Assembly (NCBI GenBank): GCA_032209605.1
Contig: JASFXZ010000001.1
Span: 4,650,001 to 4,714,000, forward strand
Length of the DNA stretch: 64,000 bases
Direction of reading: 5' to 3'
Origin: Mactromeris polynyma
Taxonomy: Eukaryota; Mollusca; Bivalvia; Venerida; Mactridae
In this document: positions 1 through 11,913 of the stretch, piece by piece
Numbering within the stretch: the first letter of the stretch is position 1
Layout: every line of letters starts with the position of its first letter
The notes under the pieces: model-generated
Seen by the model: the letters and a program-made list of their open reading frames with translations, nothing else
What the model was told of the DNA's origin: nothing
Databases searched by the model: none
Program-made: the position numbers and the translations under genes

Positions 1-45
1 GTTCCAAGGGTGGTTGCATTATTGTATTATATTGAGGTTATACTG
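1..45 (-). mobile_element. Family A pogo/Tigger-like MITE, end fragment cut by window edge
   Basis: The segment reads like the terminal part of family A: a CCAAGGGTGGT-like stretch, an ATTGAGGTT-like stretch, then ACTG followed by TA at 46-47. It is diverged from the better copies (GTTATACTG instead of GTTTTACTG). The rest of the element lies outside the window, so its length cannot be judged. Confidence 0.6.
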
Positions 46-47
46 TA

Positions 48-1057
48 AATGTTTCACCAGAAATATATCTAGACTATTCTTGATCTTCGTATATATCATA
101 CCGATTTTTTACGGAAATTACCGAATTGTTACGATAGACGAATGCTTCGAGTCATATCGTCATAATTCTTGATCGGTAAACGAAATGCAAATTAACATTC
201 AAGTTTTATCGATTTGTGCATTCCTCAGGATGTTAAAATTTTGCGGACAACATTTACAAGTCATTTGCTGTTTATTTATCGAAAACTAAATAGCTGTACG
301 CATGCAACTGTCTCTACTGTGATCACGAGTGATTTTCTCAATTATAAACAAAAATGACAGTGAGTGAGTGAATGAAAATATTTAACACGTCCCTCTCAAA
401 ATAATCATTATTTATGCATAAAATGACATCAAGTTACCGCAATGGCCCCTTAAACTGGATCAGATATGTTTAAGTCTCGCATGCATTTCATATGCGAGAG
501 TTACTGTTGCACCAACAGACATGTCATTGAATGACGTTTTTTTCAGTAGACAGATTGCTTTAAGCACAGGGTCCCACGTGAATTGACGTCGCCATTCTAA
601 ATGATAACCGTTAAATCAACAGTGTCGTATTTTCAGGGTATTTTTCTTTCTGTTGTTTGTGGACATGTTTTGTTTCACGCTGTTGTTTCTGACTTGAAGA
701 CTTGTTGTTAAGTTTTACAGGGGAAATGTTAGGCAAATAACAATTTACAGTTTTTTTCACAACTGAATGGAATCATTTTGAAAGTGGCGACGTTTTAATC
801 AAAACGACAATTGTGACGTCTGCCAATACCACTTACGGACGACTTTGACAATTGGCAGACATTAGAAAGTGTGAATAACCCGGTGTTAAATTGACAGGAC
901 TTGTCATATAGCAAAGGCTTTACAAGAAATATTAACAGGCGAATAACAAAAAATAATGCAATGTAAAGCACGTTTTGTTTCAATTTTATGAGAAGAATTT
1001 AATTTGTTTCCAGAGTTATTTTTACATTAAACGAACACATTGCCAGTATTGTCATTT
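48..1057. other. No gene seen; AT-rich spacer with one hairpin
   Basis: No supported coding region. Position 110-125 carries TACGGAAATTACCGAA, which recurs exactly at 43332 and with one change at 43311 and 56311. Positions 818-827 (GTCTGCCAAT) and 851-860 (ATTGGCAGAC) form a perfect 10-bp inverted repeat with a 23-base loop. A 62-codon minus-strand frame over 795-983 has no recognisable features and looks like chance. Confidence 0.6.
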
Positions 1058-1409
1058 AAGTATCGCTATTGGTCAAAGTCAAGTATCGTTATCGGTCAGT
1101 ATTTTTAAGTATCGCTATTGGTCATGATTAAATATCGTTATGGGTCACTATCAAGTATCGCTATCGGTCAGTATCAAGTATCGCTATCGGTCAGTATCAA
1201 GTATCGCTATCGGTCACTATCAAGTATCGCTATGGGTCAGTTTCAAGTATCGCTATCGGTCAGTATCAAGTATCGCTATTGGTCAGTACCAAGTATCGCT
1301 ATCGGTCAGTATCAAGTATCGCTATCGGTCAGTATTAAGAATCGTTATCGGTCAGTATCAAGTATCGCTATCGGTCAGTATCAAGTATCGCTATCGATCA
1401 GTATCAAGT
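1058..1409. repeat. 23-bp tandem repeat, about 15 copies
   Basis: The unit is AAGTATCGCTATCGGTCAGT plus ATC, repeated head to tail with scattered substitutions (ATTGG or ATGGG for ATCGG, CACT for CAGT). The first copies are more diverged and the central ones nearly identical. Because 23 is not a multiple of three and the unit lacks stops, the array produces 90-104-codon reading frames with cycling motifs (KYRYRS, SSIAIGQ, YQVSLSVS). These are a by-product of the repeat, not a gene. Confidence 0.95.
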
Positions 1410-4400
1410 TAATCCAGTTTTGTTGTATTTGAAATATATTTTCCGGACGCCCGCATAATAAAACATGACTCAACTTCTTGTGTTCGGTTCTATTCAGTCT
1501 CATTCCCCCGACATGTTGATACAAGCTTAGATGTATTATCGTCTTGATTCTTTAACCTAATTAAGATTCATTTCATGAAAAAAATTCGCAGAGAAAATCC
1601 ATGTTCAACATATTATCAACTTTCTCCCAAAATTTCGATTCAAAGTGAGTTCAATAGATTGTGCAAAAACCGGGACGATATGCATTCATTCCCTCTATTG
1701 CAATATCTAACATAAAGATGAAAAGCAATTCGTGATATTTTTATATTCAAATTGGTCTAATTTTACCCTAAGTTTCATCAATCATTGCATTATATCCGGG
1801 ATTATTTGCAAGAGGCATTAATCAACCAATACACCGATGCAAAAAACGCGGTATATTGTGCAGGGAAAAAACTAACCAAAACATTTTTCTTATTGTATGG
1901 AATTTCCAACAGATTTTTCATAGTATAATCTAGAAGAGACAAGCTGTCTTGGTGTAAATACCCTAACGTATCTAGAGGGCAGATAATGTTATCATTCGAA
2001 GTTGAATGTTTTAAGATAACTACAAATTAATAAGATATTTCCAAAGCTCGCGATAATTTATTCCGCTAAGATAAGAAATGGCGTTGGGTCGTTAATTCAA
2101 AAATTGTTACTACGTTTTCGTTACTTAGGCAACTAATGTTTAAATAATGAAAGTGATTGGTAATGTAACGTCTGCAGTCCGTTTCAGAAGATAAGAATAC
2201 ATACATTGAGGACAAATAGTTATATCATAATTACGAATTCCGTTTTCATATGAGATACGAGACTAATATAATCATTTCAGGGTTACATAAAATGCCAAGC
2301 ATACAACTATTCCTTATGGACGTATACATACGCAGGTGCAAGGATGTGGGAGATGAAACTCTAGTTATTGCTTTGATATCTAGTAATTTGCTGATGAACC
2401 TTTCAATCAATATTCTAACGTACACTAGTTTAATCCTTATACTCAAAGTCATTAAAATTACACTTAAACAACCATTAAAGGTAGACAGGCTATATTTTTT
2501 AGCCAAAATATACTTAGTCGTAAATATCAGAAAATTAGTTTTAAGGATGGCCAAGGGAGTTTGTATATATACCCGACATTAATTGCATACCGCATGTCAG
2601 TGCGTTTTAAGAAAAAAATGTACAGAAAATGTTTAATTATTTGAGCTACGTATACAACAGAAATTCTAGATAAATATAAATCAGAGAATGTTACCGACGA
2701 TAGAAACATCGGACATATATAACTACATCACTAATAATTAACAGACAATTAACACCAATGTAATTAACAGTCGTAGGACAAAATAAACAAAGACGATCCT
2801 CGGAGTAATTAAATTCCAATGAATACTTTATTAAGTATGCAAATTAGTTTTCTACGTACATGGTGCATTTAACACGTCATGAATATTTAACTGACCACGT
2901 AAGAACTGACCAGTACAGGTGTCCAAACCAGGGCGAGATACATTGCATGGAAAATCGATATAAATCAACCGGTCATTCATTGACTGGTCAAGTTTTTAGA
3001 TGGACCCTTGTTCAATAGTATTCTATGATATTTGGACCGTGGAATTTTAGACTAAATCATTAACTTAATCAAATACATGTACACGTGTATATAAGTGAGA
3101 CGTGCCTATCCCTGGCGCTTGGATTGGTCATGGACCTCAATTTTCCATATAAGGTTATCTTGCCATAAATATTCTTTGATGCAAGTAACAGTGTTATTTC
3201 TAACATTGATGTCAAAAACAATTTGTGCAACTTGACGAATATTTAGTGTGAATACTATTTGCATGAGGTTCGCCGTCTACATGCTGTGTCTACGTCTGCT
3301 TTAGGACGAAAAACATGATTCTGGAATGCGCCTTCTCTGAGTTATTGATTCCGTATACAGCTTGGAACGGTACTGCGTGGCCTTTAAACCAATATACATA
3401 GTCCGGGTTAGACTCATTGTGAACAATGTTTTCTGTAACTGTCTACAGTCATTGATGGGGTGAGTATAAAAACAAGGTCGGTTCAATGTACATGATTGAT
3501 TAAAACCGTGATAAGTGAATGTCGTATTGCCCAACTGAGAACCGTAAATGTAAGCGCTTCTCAGACACGGAAGCCAAAACAGACCGGATTCTAAATCGTG
3601 TGATCTTTAGCCTCATTTATTTTGTGAAAAACTCGAATGTGAATAATTTATAACGAACAGTCCCACACTGCTTGATATGTATTGTGTTCTCTGAGCTGCC
3701 AAGAATCAAACAAATTGTTTTTATGTTGGTGAAATGTGAAAATGAAGAAAATGGTTTTCGTCTAAGATGATAAATAATTAACTTTAATGTGACATTGTCT
3801 TCTAAACGTACAATGAACCAGACTAATATGTTACTTCTAACAATGTGCACCCAAAAACTACAGTACCATGTTTGATAGATTGATATAGCTGCAAATACAC
3901 AGAAACGCGATTTTTAAATGACTTTAAATTAGCGACTGGGATGCTGCACGCACTGATTCACGTGCTAGTCCCTGTTAAAGAAATTCATTTTACTAAAGAT
4001 TTAAACGAATGATCGATCATCCAACGGCTTCGATAACCGGTGAACCACGAGGAACCATGTTCTTGGGTGCACAGTACAAATACAGAGGAAATCGAACACA
4101 GCGTTTGCTGTAACGGCCCGCTAAATTTCTAAACAAGCACCCCGGATACCTAGTGCTAAAGCTCTTTGATGTGTGGAAACAACAAAACGTCAATCAGCCG
4201 CTGCAGAAAAGATTGTAACTGCTTAAAGACAAAATATGGAATATTTCAACGGTTAGGAAGTACTCCATCGGAGCGTAGAAAATAGGCAACATGTAAATAT
4301 CTAACAACATCATTAAAATGTGATCTGTTCATTAATACTGACACATGATAGCTAAAGTTGCCAAGTTTTCAATCGTGTGCTGTCGGGTGCATTCTTTTCA

Positions 4401-4612
4401 GAATGAGTCAAGAAATCAGGAAGCGGCGGAATGGAACATGACGAGAATTTTGTAGAAAGCTGGAACACAAATAACCGGCAGCTGCAAGCTTTAAATTTTG
4501 AGATAGCCATTTGGATTTTATTAATTCTTCATATTAATTCAGCCGGAACAAATATTTGGATCTAGGCCCGCCCGGGAAAATAATCGTGACTCAGCACTCG
4601 CTGTTCAATACT
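1410..4612. other. No gene seen
   Basis: AT-rich unique-looking sequence. Frames of 102-110 codons overlap on opposite strands at 2246-2582 and frames of 77 codons occur at 3301-3534 and 3617-3850. None has a domain, signal peptide or plausible codon use, and overlap on both strands argues for chance. No repeat family of the window was recognised here. Confidence 0.5.
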
Positions 4613-4728
4613 TACATTCAAATCACAGATTCGCACTCAAGTCACAGATAAACACTCAAATCACATATTAACACTCAAGTCACAGAGTCGCCCTAAAATC
4701 ACAGATTCACACTCAAATCACAGATTTG
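4613..4728. repeat. 19-bp tandem repeat, about 6 copies
   Basis: The unit TCACAGATTCRCACTCAAR recurs about six times with substitutions (ACATATTAA, ACAGAGTCG variants). The array stops directly at the left end of the hAT-like element at 4731, so that element appears to have inserted at or beside the array edge. Confidence 0.9.
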
Positions 4729-4730
4729 GA

Positions 4731-5117
4731 TAGGGGTTTCGCGATATACAGTATTGCACTGTGCGGTCAAACTGTATTGTATCACTATATGAAATGAACA
4801 TACCGTTTCTTCACGATACATTTTTTTCTGTTATCAGCTGGATAGTTAGTGGCTATAAACATTAACTATTTGAAATTATCTAGTCATAAAAACCTCAAAG
4901 TAATAATGAAATCAGATTAATGACTGTTTTGTTTTCGCAAGTTTATTTTTGCAACACATTTGAAGAGTTTGGAGTTGAGTCAAAGTGTTAAAATAAAAAC
5001 AATATCTTCATTCATAGCTTATGTTAATGAAGCAATATATCGCGGTACATATTGTGATACGTTGCTTAAGTATTGCAATACATCGTGTAATACATCAGGC
5101 GTATCGTGACATCCCTA
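4731..5117. mobile_element. hAT-like non-autonomous DNA transposon
   Basis: The left end is TAGGGGTTTCGCGATAT. The right end, read on the other strand, is TAGGGATGTCACGATACG, so the two form imperfect terminal inverted repeats. TAGGGATGTCACGATA-type ends are typical of short hAT-related elements in animals (family knowledge, from memory). The flanking octamers GATTTGGA (4723-4730) and AAAGTGGA (5118-5125) agree at 5 of 8 positions, compatible with a decayed 8-bp hAT target duplication. Internal sequence has further GATA/TATC palindromic stretches and no transposase frame. Confidence 0.65.
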
Positions 5118-8100
5118 AAAGTGGATAGCAAACAGTACTCCGCATTGAGCATGCTCAAATGTCCACACTCACACCCAGCAGGTTAAATTTTGAGGGCTGG
5201 TGGTTGAGTGTTGAGTGTTGTGAAATGCTCATGATATCGGGCCCTGGTCTGTCTTGGGTCTGCCCCTAAGAAAATGGACTTGTATGCCTTTCATGTAAAT
5301 AAGCTTTCCTGCTCGAACCTCTGACCAATCGGACAGCAACTCGGTTACAATGTTACCATGTATGCCTGGTTGTATTACTCCACGTTTCTACAAGGATTTA
5401 AGACAACGTTTCATGACTACTATATCATTAATAACGGTCATTTAAGCGTTTCTACAAAACTGTGAATCATAAATGTCTGAATGAGGCTAGGCTATCGTCT
5501 GAAGATCTATATATGTTGCAAATGGACATCTCGTTTATTTGTTTCGGACGGTAACGATAACCAACAAATTATCTGTGATCAATACTTGCTGGAAACTTGT
5601 CAGATCCTGACTTGCAGACGACACTAGTTTCTCAACAATTACCTTTTGTTTCCATGAGCGTTTATTGTAACAGGACACAAACAAATGATTGTGTAATTCT
5701 AACCAATTGACACCGTAATCGAATACGAATTAATAATGCTAGCTTTACATGACATGATGAGAATAAACATGTCTGACTCTACATGAAATATTCGAATTTT
5801 TATTATGAATCATATTGAGTGGTGATTGTGATTTTTGAATTCGACTTTTTTGCCGACACAGCTAATGGTAAATAAGATTTCCATAAATCGTCTGCTTTTA
5901 CGACCAACTGTGGTCTGCTTCAAACACAGTTTGTAATTATTGGGTAGACAACACGTTATGTATCACTGTACATACGAGAAATGTGAAAATACTGTTTGGC
6001 TCCTCTGACAACGTACTTAGAATTATATGTTTGCTTCCTTCATGTTTGTTTATGATGATGGAGGGTAACACGTGCCAAGAAAACGTAACATACGTCTTCT
6101 CTATGAAAATGTACAGACATAATGATTTAAGGTCTTCTGTGTGGGGAATAAACAAAGTGTAACTTTACAGTCCTGTTTTCCACACCAAGTACTATCTCTT
6201 GTATTGAAAACAAAACAAGAAAGTTATCAAACATAATTTTGCGTAATATCACTGAACGATATTCATTTCAAGTACACATGTACTTAAAGTTTATGAAGTA
6301 AAGGAATTCACTATAACATGACTGTTCTCTCCTATAAACCATCATAATGACTTCAAACAAACAAGTGCCATAGTACACCCTATCATCAGTGATATCCCCT
6401 TAAGGAACAACTGAAATGACTGTTGAAGACAGGTTGTTGCTCAAGAGAGGTTGAATTTATAGTAAATCTTAATACTTGAAATATGATATGGCTGTTTAAG
6501 AGAGGTTGTTGCTCAAGAGAGAGAGGTTAAATGGTAGATAATATAATGCGTGTATTTCCACAAACATATCCCTCATTTTGTCAAATGTTCCGAACAATAT
6601 AAATTGTCATAATCACTGTTTGACATGCTAACATTTCCAAATATTTAGAATCACGGCCTTCTTCTAGATCTATAAATGTCCCTTGAGAACAATATGTGAA
6701 GCGAATTGTATAAAGCAAAATTTCTAGTCGCGTCAAATTAGATTTTGTCTTAATTGACTAGATTTCCATTAAAATAACGCGGTTGTTCGTAATAGAGTTG
6801 CAACAGACGAACACTTTCTGTACTTTGAGAAAGTGCCACAGTCATTGCTAGCAATAAAGTGTAAAATTAATTTCAATTAAGTCAATTAACAAAGTTCATT
6901 GAGTAAATTAGTAAAGATCGGTGTTTTAAAATGCACCAAGAAAACATCGTATCCAACGTTCAGGCATTCTGTGGGTACACTTCAAACTTCTGAGTGTGAA
7001 ACTATGACTTGTAATAATTTAACAAAAAATATACATCTCAAATTGTTACATTGTACCTTTTTTGTAACTGTAAGTTGCATGACTCTGCTTATAGGTACCA
7101 AGTAGTATGCACTAAGCATTAACAATAAGTATGTCTGACATCTTATTCATATTTTGTTTATACTGTTCAAATATTCAATTGTACCTGGTCATTTATGTAC
7201 CTGACTAAAAACAAAAATAAAAGGGGTATAACCCTGTTGGGGCCTGACAAAATGTGTGTGGGTATTATTTATGTAATGTTTTGCAAAAAAACTAATTCAG
7301 AGCAAAACAAAATTCAGAACAAAATGACCATTAGCGTAATAATTATATTCTGGAATCAATAATCATACAAGCGTATCGTGATTGAGAAGTTAAGAGAACG
7401 TATTCTTTCATCGACACCGAGAAAGCGTAATTTGTGATTCATATGTAGCACTGTGGGTAGATTTCATATCGGAAACAACTTAATAATCTGATCGCTATTT
7501 TCCTTGGAGAATGTGTATAAAATTACCCAGAAATTGACACATTTATATCAAGAAAACCTTTGCTTGGTGTATCAGTATAGCAGGTTATGTTTAATTCATC
7601 AAGGGTATGATATAATTATGATACATGTCCCCCTTATATGACAAGGTTTCTGTTAATTTACCATGATAGAAATATAAAAATTATACGCTTTGCAAACATC
7701 ATATGACAAAAAATGACAGGAGAATATATTCCACGTTTTCATTGAAGCAACAAAATTAATTATGATCTATAAACAAAGGGGGGAAATGTGTAGAACAGAA
7801 CTTCAGTGAGAATCGACTATGAAACTGGTTGGTCATTCGACGTGGATCAATAAAGTGCCGCAGATCACGCGAAGTCGTCGCAAATTAAGCGTAGATCACT
7901 AATAACTTCTGTTGGTTATGACAGGTCCGTAATAACGTTGTTGTTTACCATAGCAACCATTTCCAAACATTACCATGAGTTTTTGGATGAAATTTTAGTT
8001 GATTGCGGCAGCCACAGAATCCTTATGAATAATCAACGCGCAGATTTAAAACATCGCATGTAAAAACGACGCACTATTAATTTCTCCACGTATGTTTAGC

Positions 8101-9162
8101 GTTTAGATAAATAAAGAAAATAAATCATTTTTCTATTTTTCTTATCTCAAATATCATATGGTTTACATAACGTCAGAAATTTAACATTTGTTCATCTTCT
8201 TTTAACACAAGATTATCTGTGAATATTACAGCAAGACCTATATTTCTTAAGGAACAAAATCTGTATCAAATTAGTTTCATAGCGATAGCGATTAGCAGGG
8301 AAAATATAAATTTACAAAAAATCCACCGTTACAATAATTTTATAATCCCAGTAAAAATATTTACCGCCGTTTTATATCGATACATATAACTATATTTCCG
8401 GTATCTAGAAGTTCTGATCTGCGATTTTTTATTAGCTTCAGCAATTCAGGCTCCTGTGTTTTAAGATTTGCTTTTATCAGTTGTTTGAACATGTTGTATC
8501 ATTGCTATAGACAAGCGTCTATCAACAAAATACTGCATAAAAGGGGCATCTGTTGCAATATGTATCAAAGTCGATTTTGAGCAGTCGCGGAATTACTCGG
8601 ATCAACTAGTATAAATTATAAACAAACTCGGCTAATTTTATACGAAGTATCCTCTGATGTTTCCATGCAAAAGATATCACGTAAAAACATTTAAAGATTT
8701 ATTAGCTTAGCGCGAATATCGTGTAATTTATCATTAGTTAAATGACTACAAACTGAGAACATTTCCACTTTGAGAAAATCTAAACAGAAATAGTGCTTAT
8801 ATCTCATTAACAGAATGTGTGAGCGTGCATCGTTCATTTGATTGTCGAATAGCACTTTAATTTATGGTTTAGATTTAAGCTCTTTATAAATGCCGGAACT
8901 ATTTTCATTACATGAATTAATGCGCAGAATTTTCATGACTCATTAAATAATATTCTCATTAATTCCACAGCAGCGGAAATTTGGAAGACTATCCATTTAA
9001 TGGTACACGATAAAATATGAAAATGTACAGTTAATATCAAAACACCACAAGTCAAAAATACTAAATGAATAAAATATGAATATTGTAATAACCTGCTAAT
9101 GTATTTTCAGAATGTGTCATAGTTTGTCTTTTGTGAAGTATTTTCTCCTTTGGTGGGGAATA
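5118..9162. other. No gene seen; one short direct repeat
   Basis: AT-rich sequence with only 60-72-codon frames and no recognisable product. The 19-mer AGGTTGTTGCTCAAGAGAG occurs at 6431-6449 and again at 6503-6521, a direct duplication 72 bases apart. GCAGACGAC occurs at 5614-5622. Nothing else stands out. Confidence 0.5.
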
Positions 9163-9725
9163 ATTGTGCTATGCTGTGTTGACCAATGTTTTTTGCTGTG
9201 CTATGTTGACACATGGTGTTATTGTATTATGTTGAGCAATGTTGTGCTGTGCTGCGTTGAGCAATGTTGTGTTGTGCTATGTTCAGCACTGTTGTGCTGT
9301 GCTGCGTTGACCAATGATGTGCTGTGCCGCGTTGACCAATGGTGTCGTGTGCCGTGTTGAGCAATGTTGTGTTGTGCTATGTTGAGCAATGTTGTGCTGT
9401 GCTGCGTTGACCAATGGTGTACTGTGCTGCGTTGACCAATGGTGTCCTGTGTTATGTTGAGCAATGTTGTTTTGTGCTATGTTGAGCAAAGGTGTGCTGT
9501 GTTATGTTGAGCAATGTTGTGTTGTGCTATGTTGAGCAATGTTGTGTTGTGCTATTTTGAGCAATGTTGTGTTGTGCTATGTTGAGCAATGGTGTGCTGT
9601 GCTGCGTTGACCAATGGTGTGCTGTGCTATGTTGAGCAATGTTGTGTTGTGCTATGTTGAGCAATGTTGTGTTGTGCTATGTTGAGCAATGTTGTGCTGT
9701 GCTGCGTTGACGAATGTTGTGATGT
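9163..9725. repeat. 25-bp tandem repeat, about 22 copies
   Basis: The unit is GTTGTGYTGTGCTRYGTTGA plus SCAAT, with two main alternating forms: GTTGTGTTGTGCTATG... and GTTGTGCTGTGCTGCG.... The top strand is nearly devoid of C outside GCT, GCG and CCA, so the array is strongly GT-rich on one strand. The 68-82-codon frames in it (Cys/Val/Leu-rich on plus, His/Thr/Gln-rich on minus) arise because the unit lacks stops. The array begins in TAATTGTGCTATGCTG and decays after GTGATGTATTGCC. Confidence 0.95.
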
Positions 9726-11175
9726 ATTGCCTGTTCAGTACTGTCCCAATTGAACTTGTCTTGACGTGCTTGCTATCCTTGGTGGCTGTGCTGAGTTAAG
9801 GTTTGCAGTAACAGGATGTTATGTCATGCTGTACCGTACTGTGTTTCCTGTTGAAAGCATTAACTCATGAATTACCATACATATGGCATGATCGTCAAAC
9901 TGAGCCACGTGACTTCTTTTAGCTTATATATGCAATTCATTATCACCTGAGTTCAATGGCTTCTTAGTCGATCAATGATGCGTTTTATTGTAACCTAGGC
10001 AAGATCAAAGGACACGATGATGAATGAATAGAGACTCCTTTATATATTTATTGCATCTGAAAGTTTTATTTTATTGTTATTCATCCAACACTTCCTATCT
10101 TTGTGACATAAATATGTTGAAAAATATGCAGGCAAAGCCATTTAGCGACATATCTAATCCATTGATGTTCATAATTAGATAAAAACGAAGCAATCTGATG
10201 CAAAACTGCTCCGTTACCTAGTAGGCGTTGCGTGCAATATGCAGTTACATCAAACTGTAAGACGTTACGACAAATTGTGTACGACAGTTATGTAGGAATG
10301 TGTGGAAATGTTGTGATCATATGTAGACAATGGAAATTTCACACTTCATTGTCACGAATGATTTCACATTTTATGACCAATAATAATCACACACTTTGCT
10401 CATAAGCCCATAAATTGGCAGACTCCAATGTTTGTTAGATCATACGCATACATTACATATTGATTTACAAAATCTTCGCTAAAAGTAATATTATGCTAAT
10501 TTTTGGCTTATTTGTTTATCGAGACAAACATGAGAAATATATTCCCAATATAGGTAAAACATCAATAAACATGCATTAATGAAGACTGGACTCATAATGT
10601 ATTGATCTGTATTTGTTGAAGAAAGACGTGTGTACATCATAGAATATTAAATTAAAATCCTGTGTTTTAACAATCAAGCTATTTTACAAGGTTTGTCTGT
10701 TAGTAATATGTAAAAAAATATATTTTCTACCGGTTATACATGGCAATGGTTCCTATAAGAGATGTTTTAGCCAATGTAAAAACAATACTGGATGAAGCCA
10801 ATTCAAATAGTTCATGTTCAGATGAGTCAGATATATCCTTAAAACATAAGATATAATGTAACTCATCAAAATACCATTTTTTAAATAAGTTTTTTTCAAG
10901 CATCATTGCTGTCGGTATCTCGAAAATACTGAAATGTCACGAATTGACTAAATGTATAAATGACAGCGGATTTAGTAACTTGGTATAAATTCTTAGATTT
11001 CTAGATTGTCATGAATTCCAAAATCACTGACTAAGCCTGTTTCACGTTTCCATGACACAGAGAATAAAAAATATTGATCCTAACAATGTTCATTGTTCCG
11101 TTACAACAACTCTTGCCGAGGGCTTAAACACCCATTAAGCAATATGAGATTTAAACAAGAAGAGTACATGTATAT
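9726..11175. other. No gene seen
   Basis: AT-rich sequence without a supported frame or repeat. The motif ATTGGCAGAC seen at 851 recurs near 10416. Nothing further was recognised. Confidence 0.5.
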
Positions 11176-11413
11176 GAGCGCTATTGTACGATTTTCAACA
11201 TCTTCTTTAGGTGACGTCATTTCCAGAAAACGTCACATGTGACGTCACCATGTATTGACAGTAAGCAATACTTGACCCATATGGCAATTTTAAAACGAAA
11301 TGACCATATGGAGTAAATATTGTTTCCTGCTTAGAAATAGTGACATCACATGTTGCGTTTTCTTGAAATGACGTCACTTACAGAAGAGGATGTAAATCCC
11401 ATAGTGCTCGCTC
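11176..11413 (-). mobile_element. CRE-rich palindromic element, copy 1
   Basis: The two arms are inverted copies. The left arm starts GAGCGCTATTGTACGATTTT and includes CTTCTTTAGGTGACGTCATT. The right arm, on the other strand, reads GAGCGAGCACTATGGGATTT and then CCTCTTCTGTAAGTGACGTC. Arms are about 70 bases with roughly 80 percent identity by eye. Inside each arm is a second short inversion, ACGTCACATGTGACGT at 11230-11250. Copy 2 at 63182-63405 is in the opposite orientation and matches through the arms and centre. Copies at two distant sites mark it as a mobile repeat of MITE type. The superfamily is unknown and no coding capacity is present. Confidence 0.8.
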
Positions 11414-11773
11414 AGCGTTATTATCGTGATTTAACATCACGGTCAAACATCAAACATTCTTAATCTGACACTTCAAAGACGCTCATTAAAGCTTCTTTTT
11501 TCTTGTTATTATAAAACATGCAAGGAACAGATATATCGTTGCTATTGGTAACAACGTTAATGAAACTTCAGGATAAAAAAATAGAAGATAAGAAGATATA
11601 CGTTATATCACAAATATTTAGAGGCTAATTAGATTTGTTTGTTGGTGAACGTCTTAGATTGAGTATATACGCCGATCTCAAGTATTGTAAAATATTTTAT
11701 TAAGACACACACAGACGACATATTCAATCGGGTCGTCTGCTGCAAGAACACCTGAATCAATTATTAATTTAAT
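11414..11773. other. No gene seen
   Basis: AT-rich spacer. It contains the inverted pair CAGACGAC (11712-11719) and GTCGTCTG (11732-11739) about 12 bases apart, part of the motif excess described in the findings. Confidence 0.5.
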
Positions 11774-11775
11774 TA

Positions 11776-11913
11776 CAGTAAAACCTCAATAATAAGGTGG
11801 TCTTAATATTGAGGTTGAATAGAGTGTGGAACAATCGAAATGGACTTGAAAAATGTGGTCTTAATTTTGAGGTGGTCTTATTATTGAGGTGGTCTTTAAG
11901 TGAGGTTTTACTG
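11776..11913 (+). mobile_element. Family A pogo/Tigger-like MITE, internally deleted
   Basis: The ends are CAGTAAAACCTCA and TGAGGTTTTACTG, an exact inverted pair, flanked by TA at 11774-11775 and 11914-11915. At 138 bp it is shorter than the 178-bp copies and lacks the GGGACCCTTGAAAACTGGTC part. TA duplication and CAGT...ACTG ends fit the pogo/Tigger branch of Tc1/mariner elements. It has no coding capacity and depends on a transposase encoded elsewhere. Confidence 0.88.

Noticed and set aside
1118..1432. Reading frames of 90 and 104 codons with cycling YRYRS motifs
   Set aside because: They are by-products of the 23-bp tandem repeat; the same DNA is open in two phases.
9112..9489. Cys-rich plus frame and His/Thr/Gln-rich minus frames
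   Set aside because: They come from the 25-bp GT-rich array and have no start context or continuation outside it.
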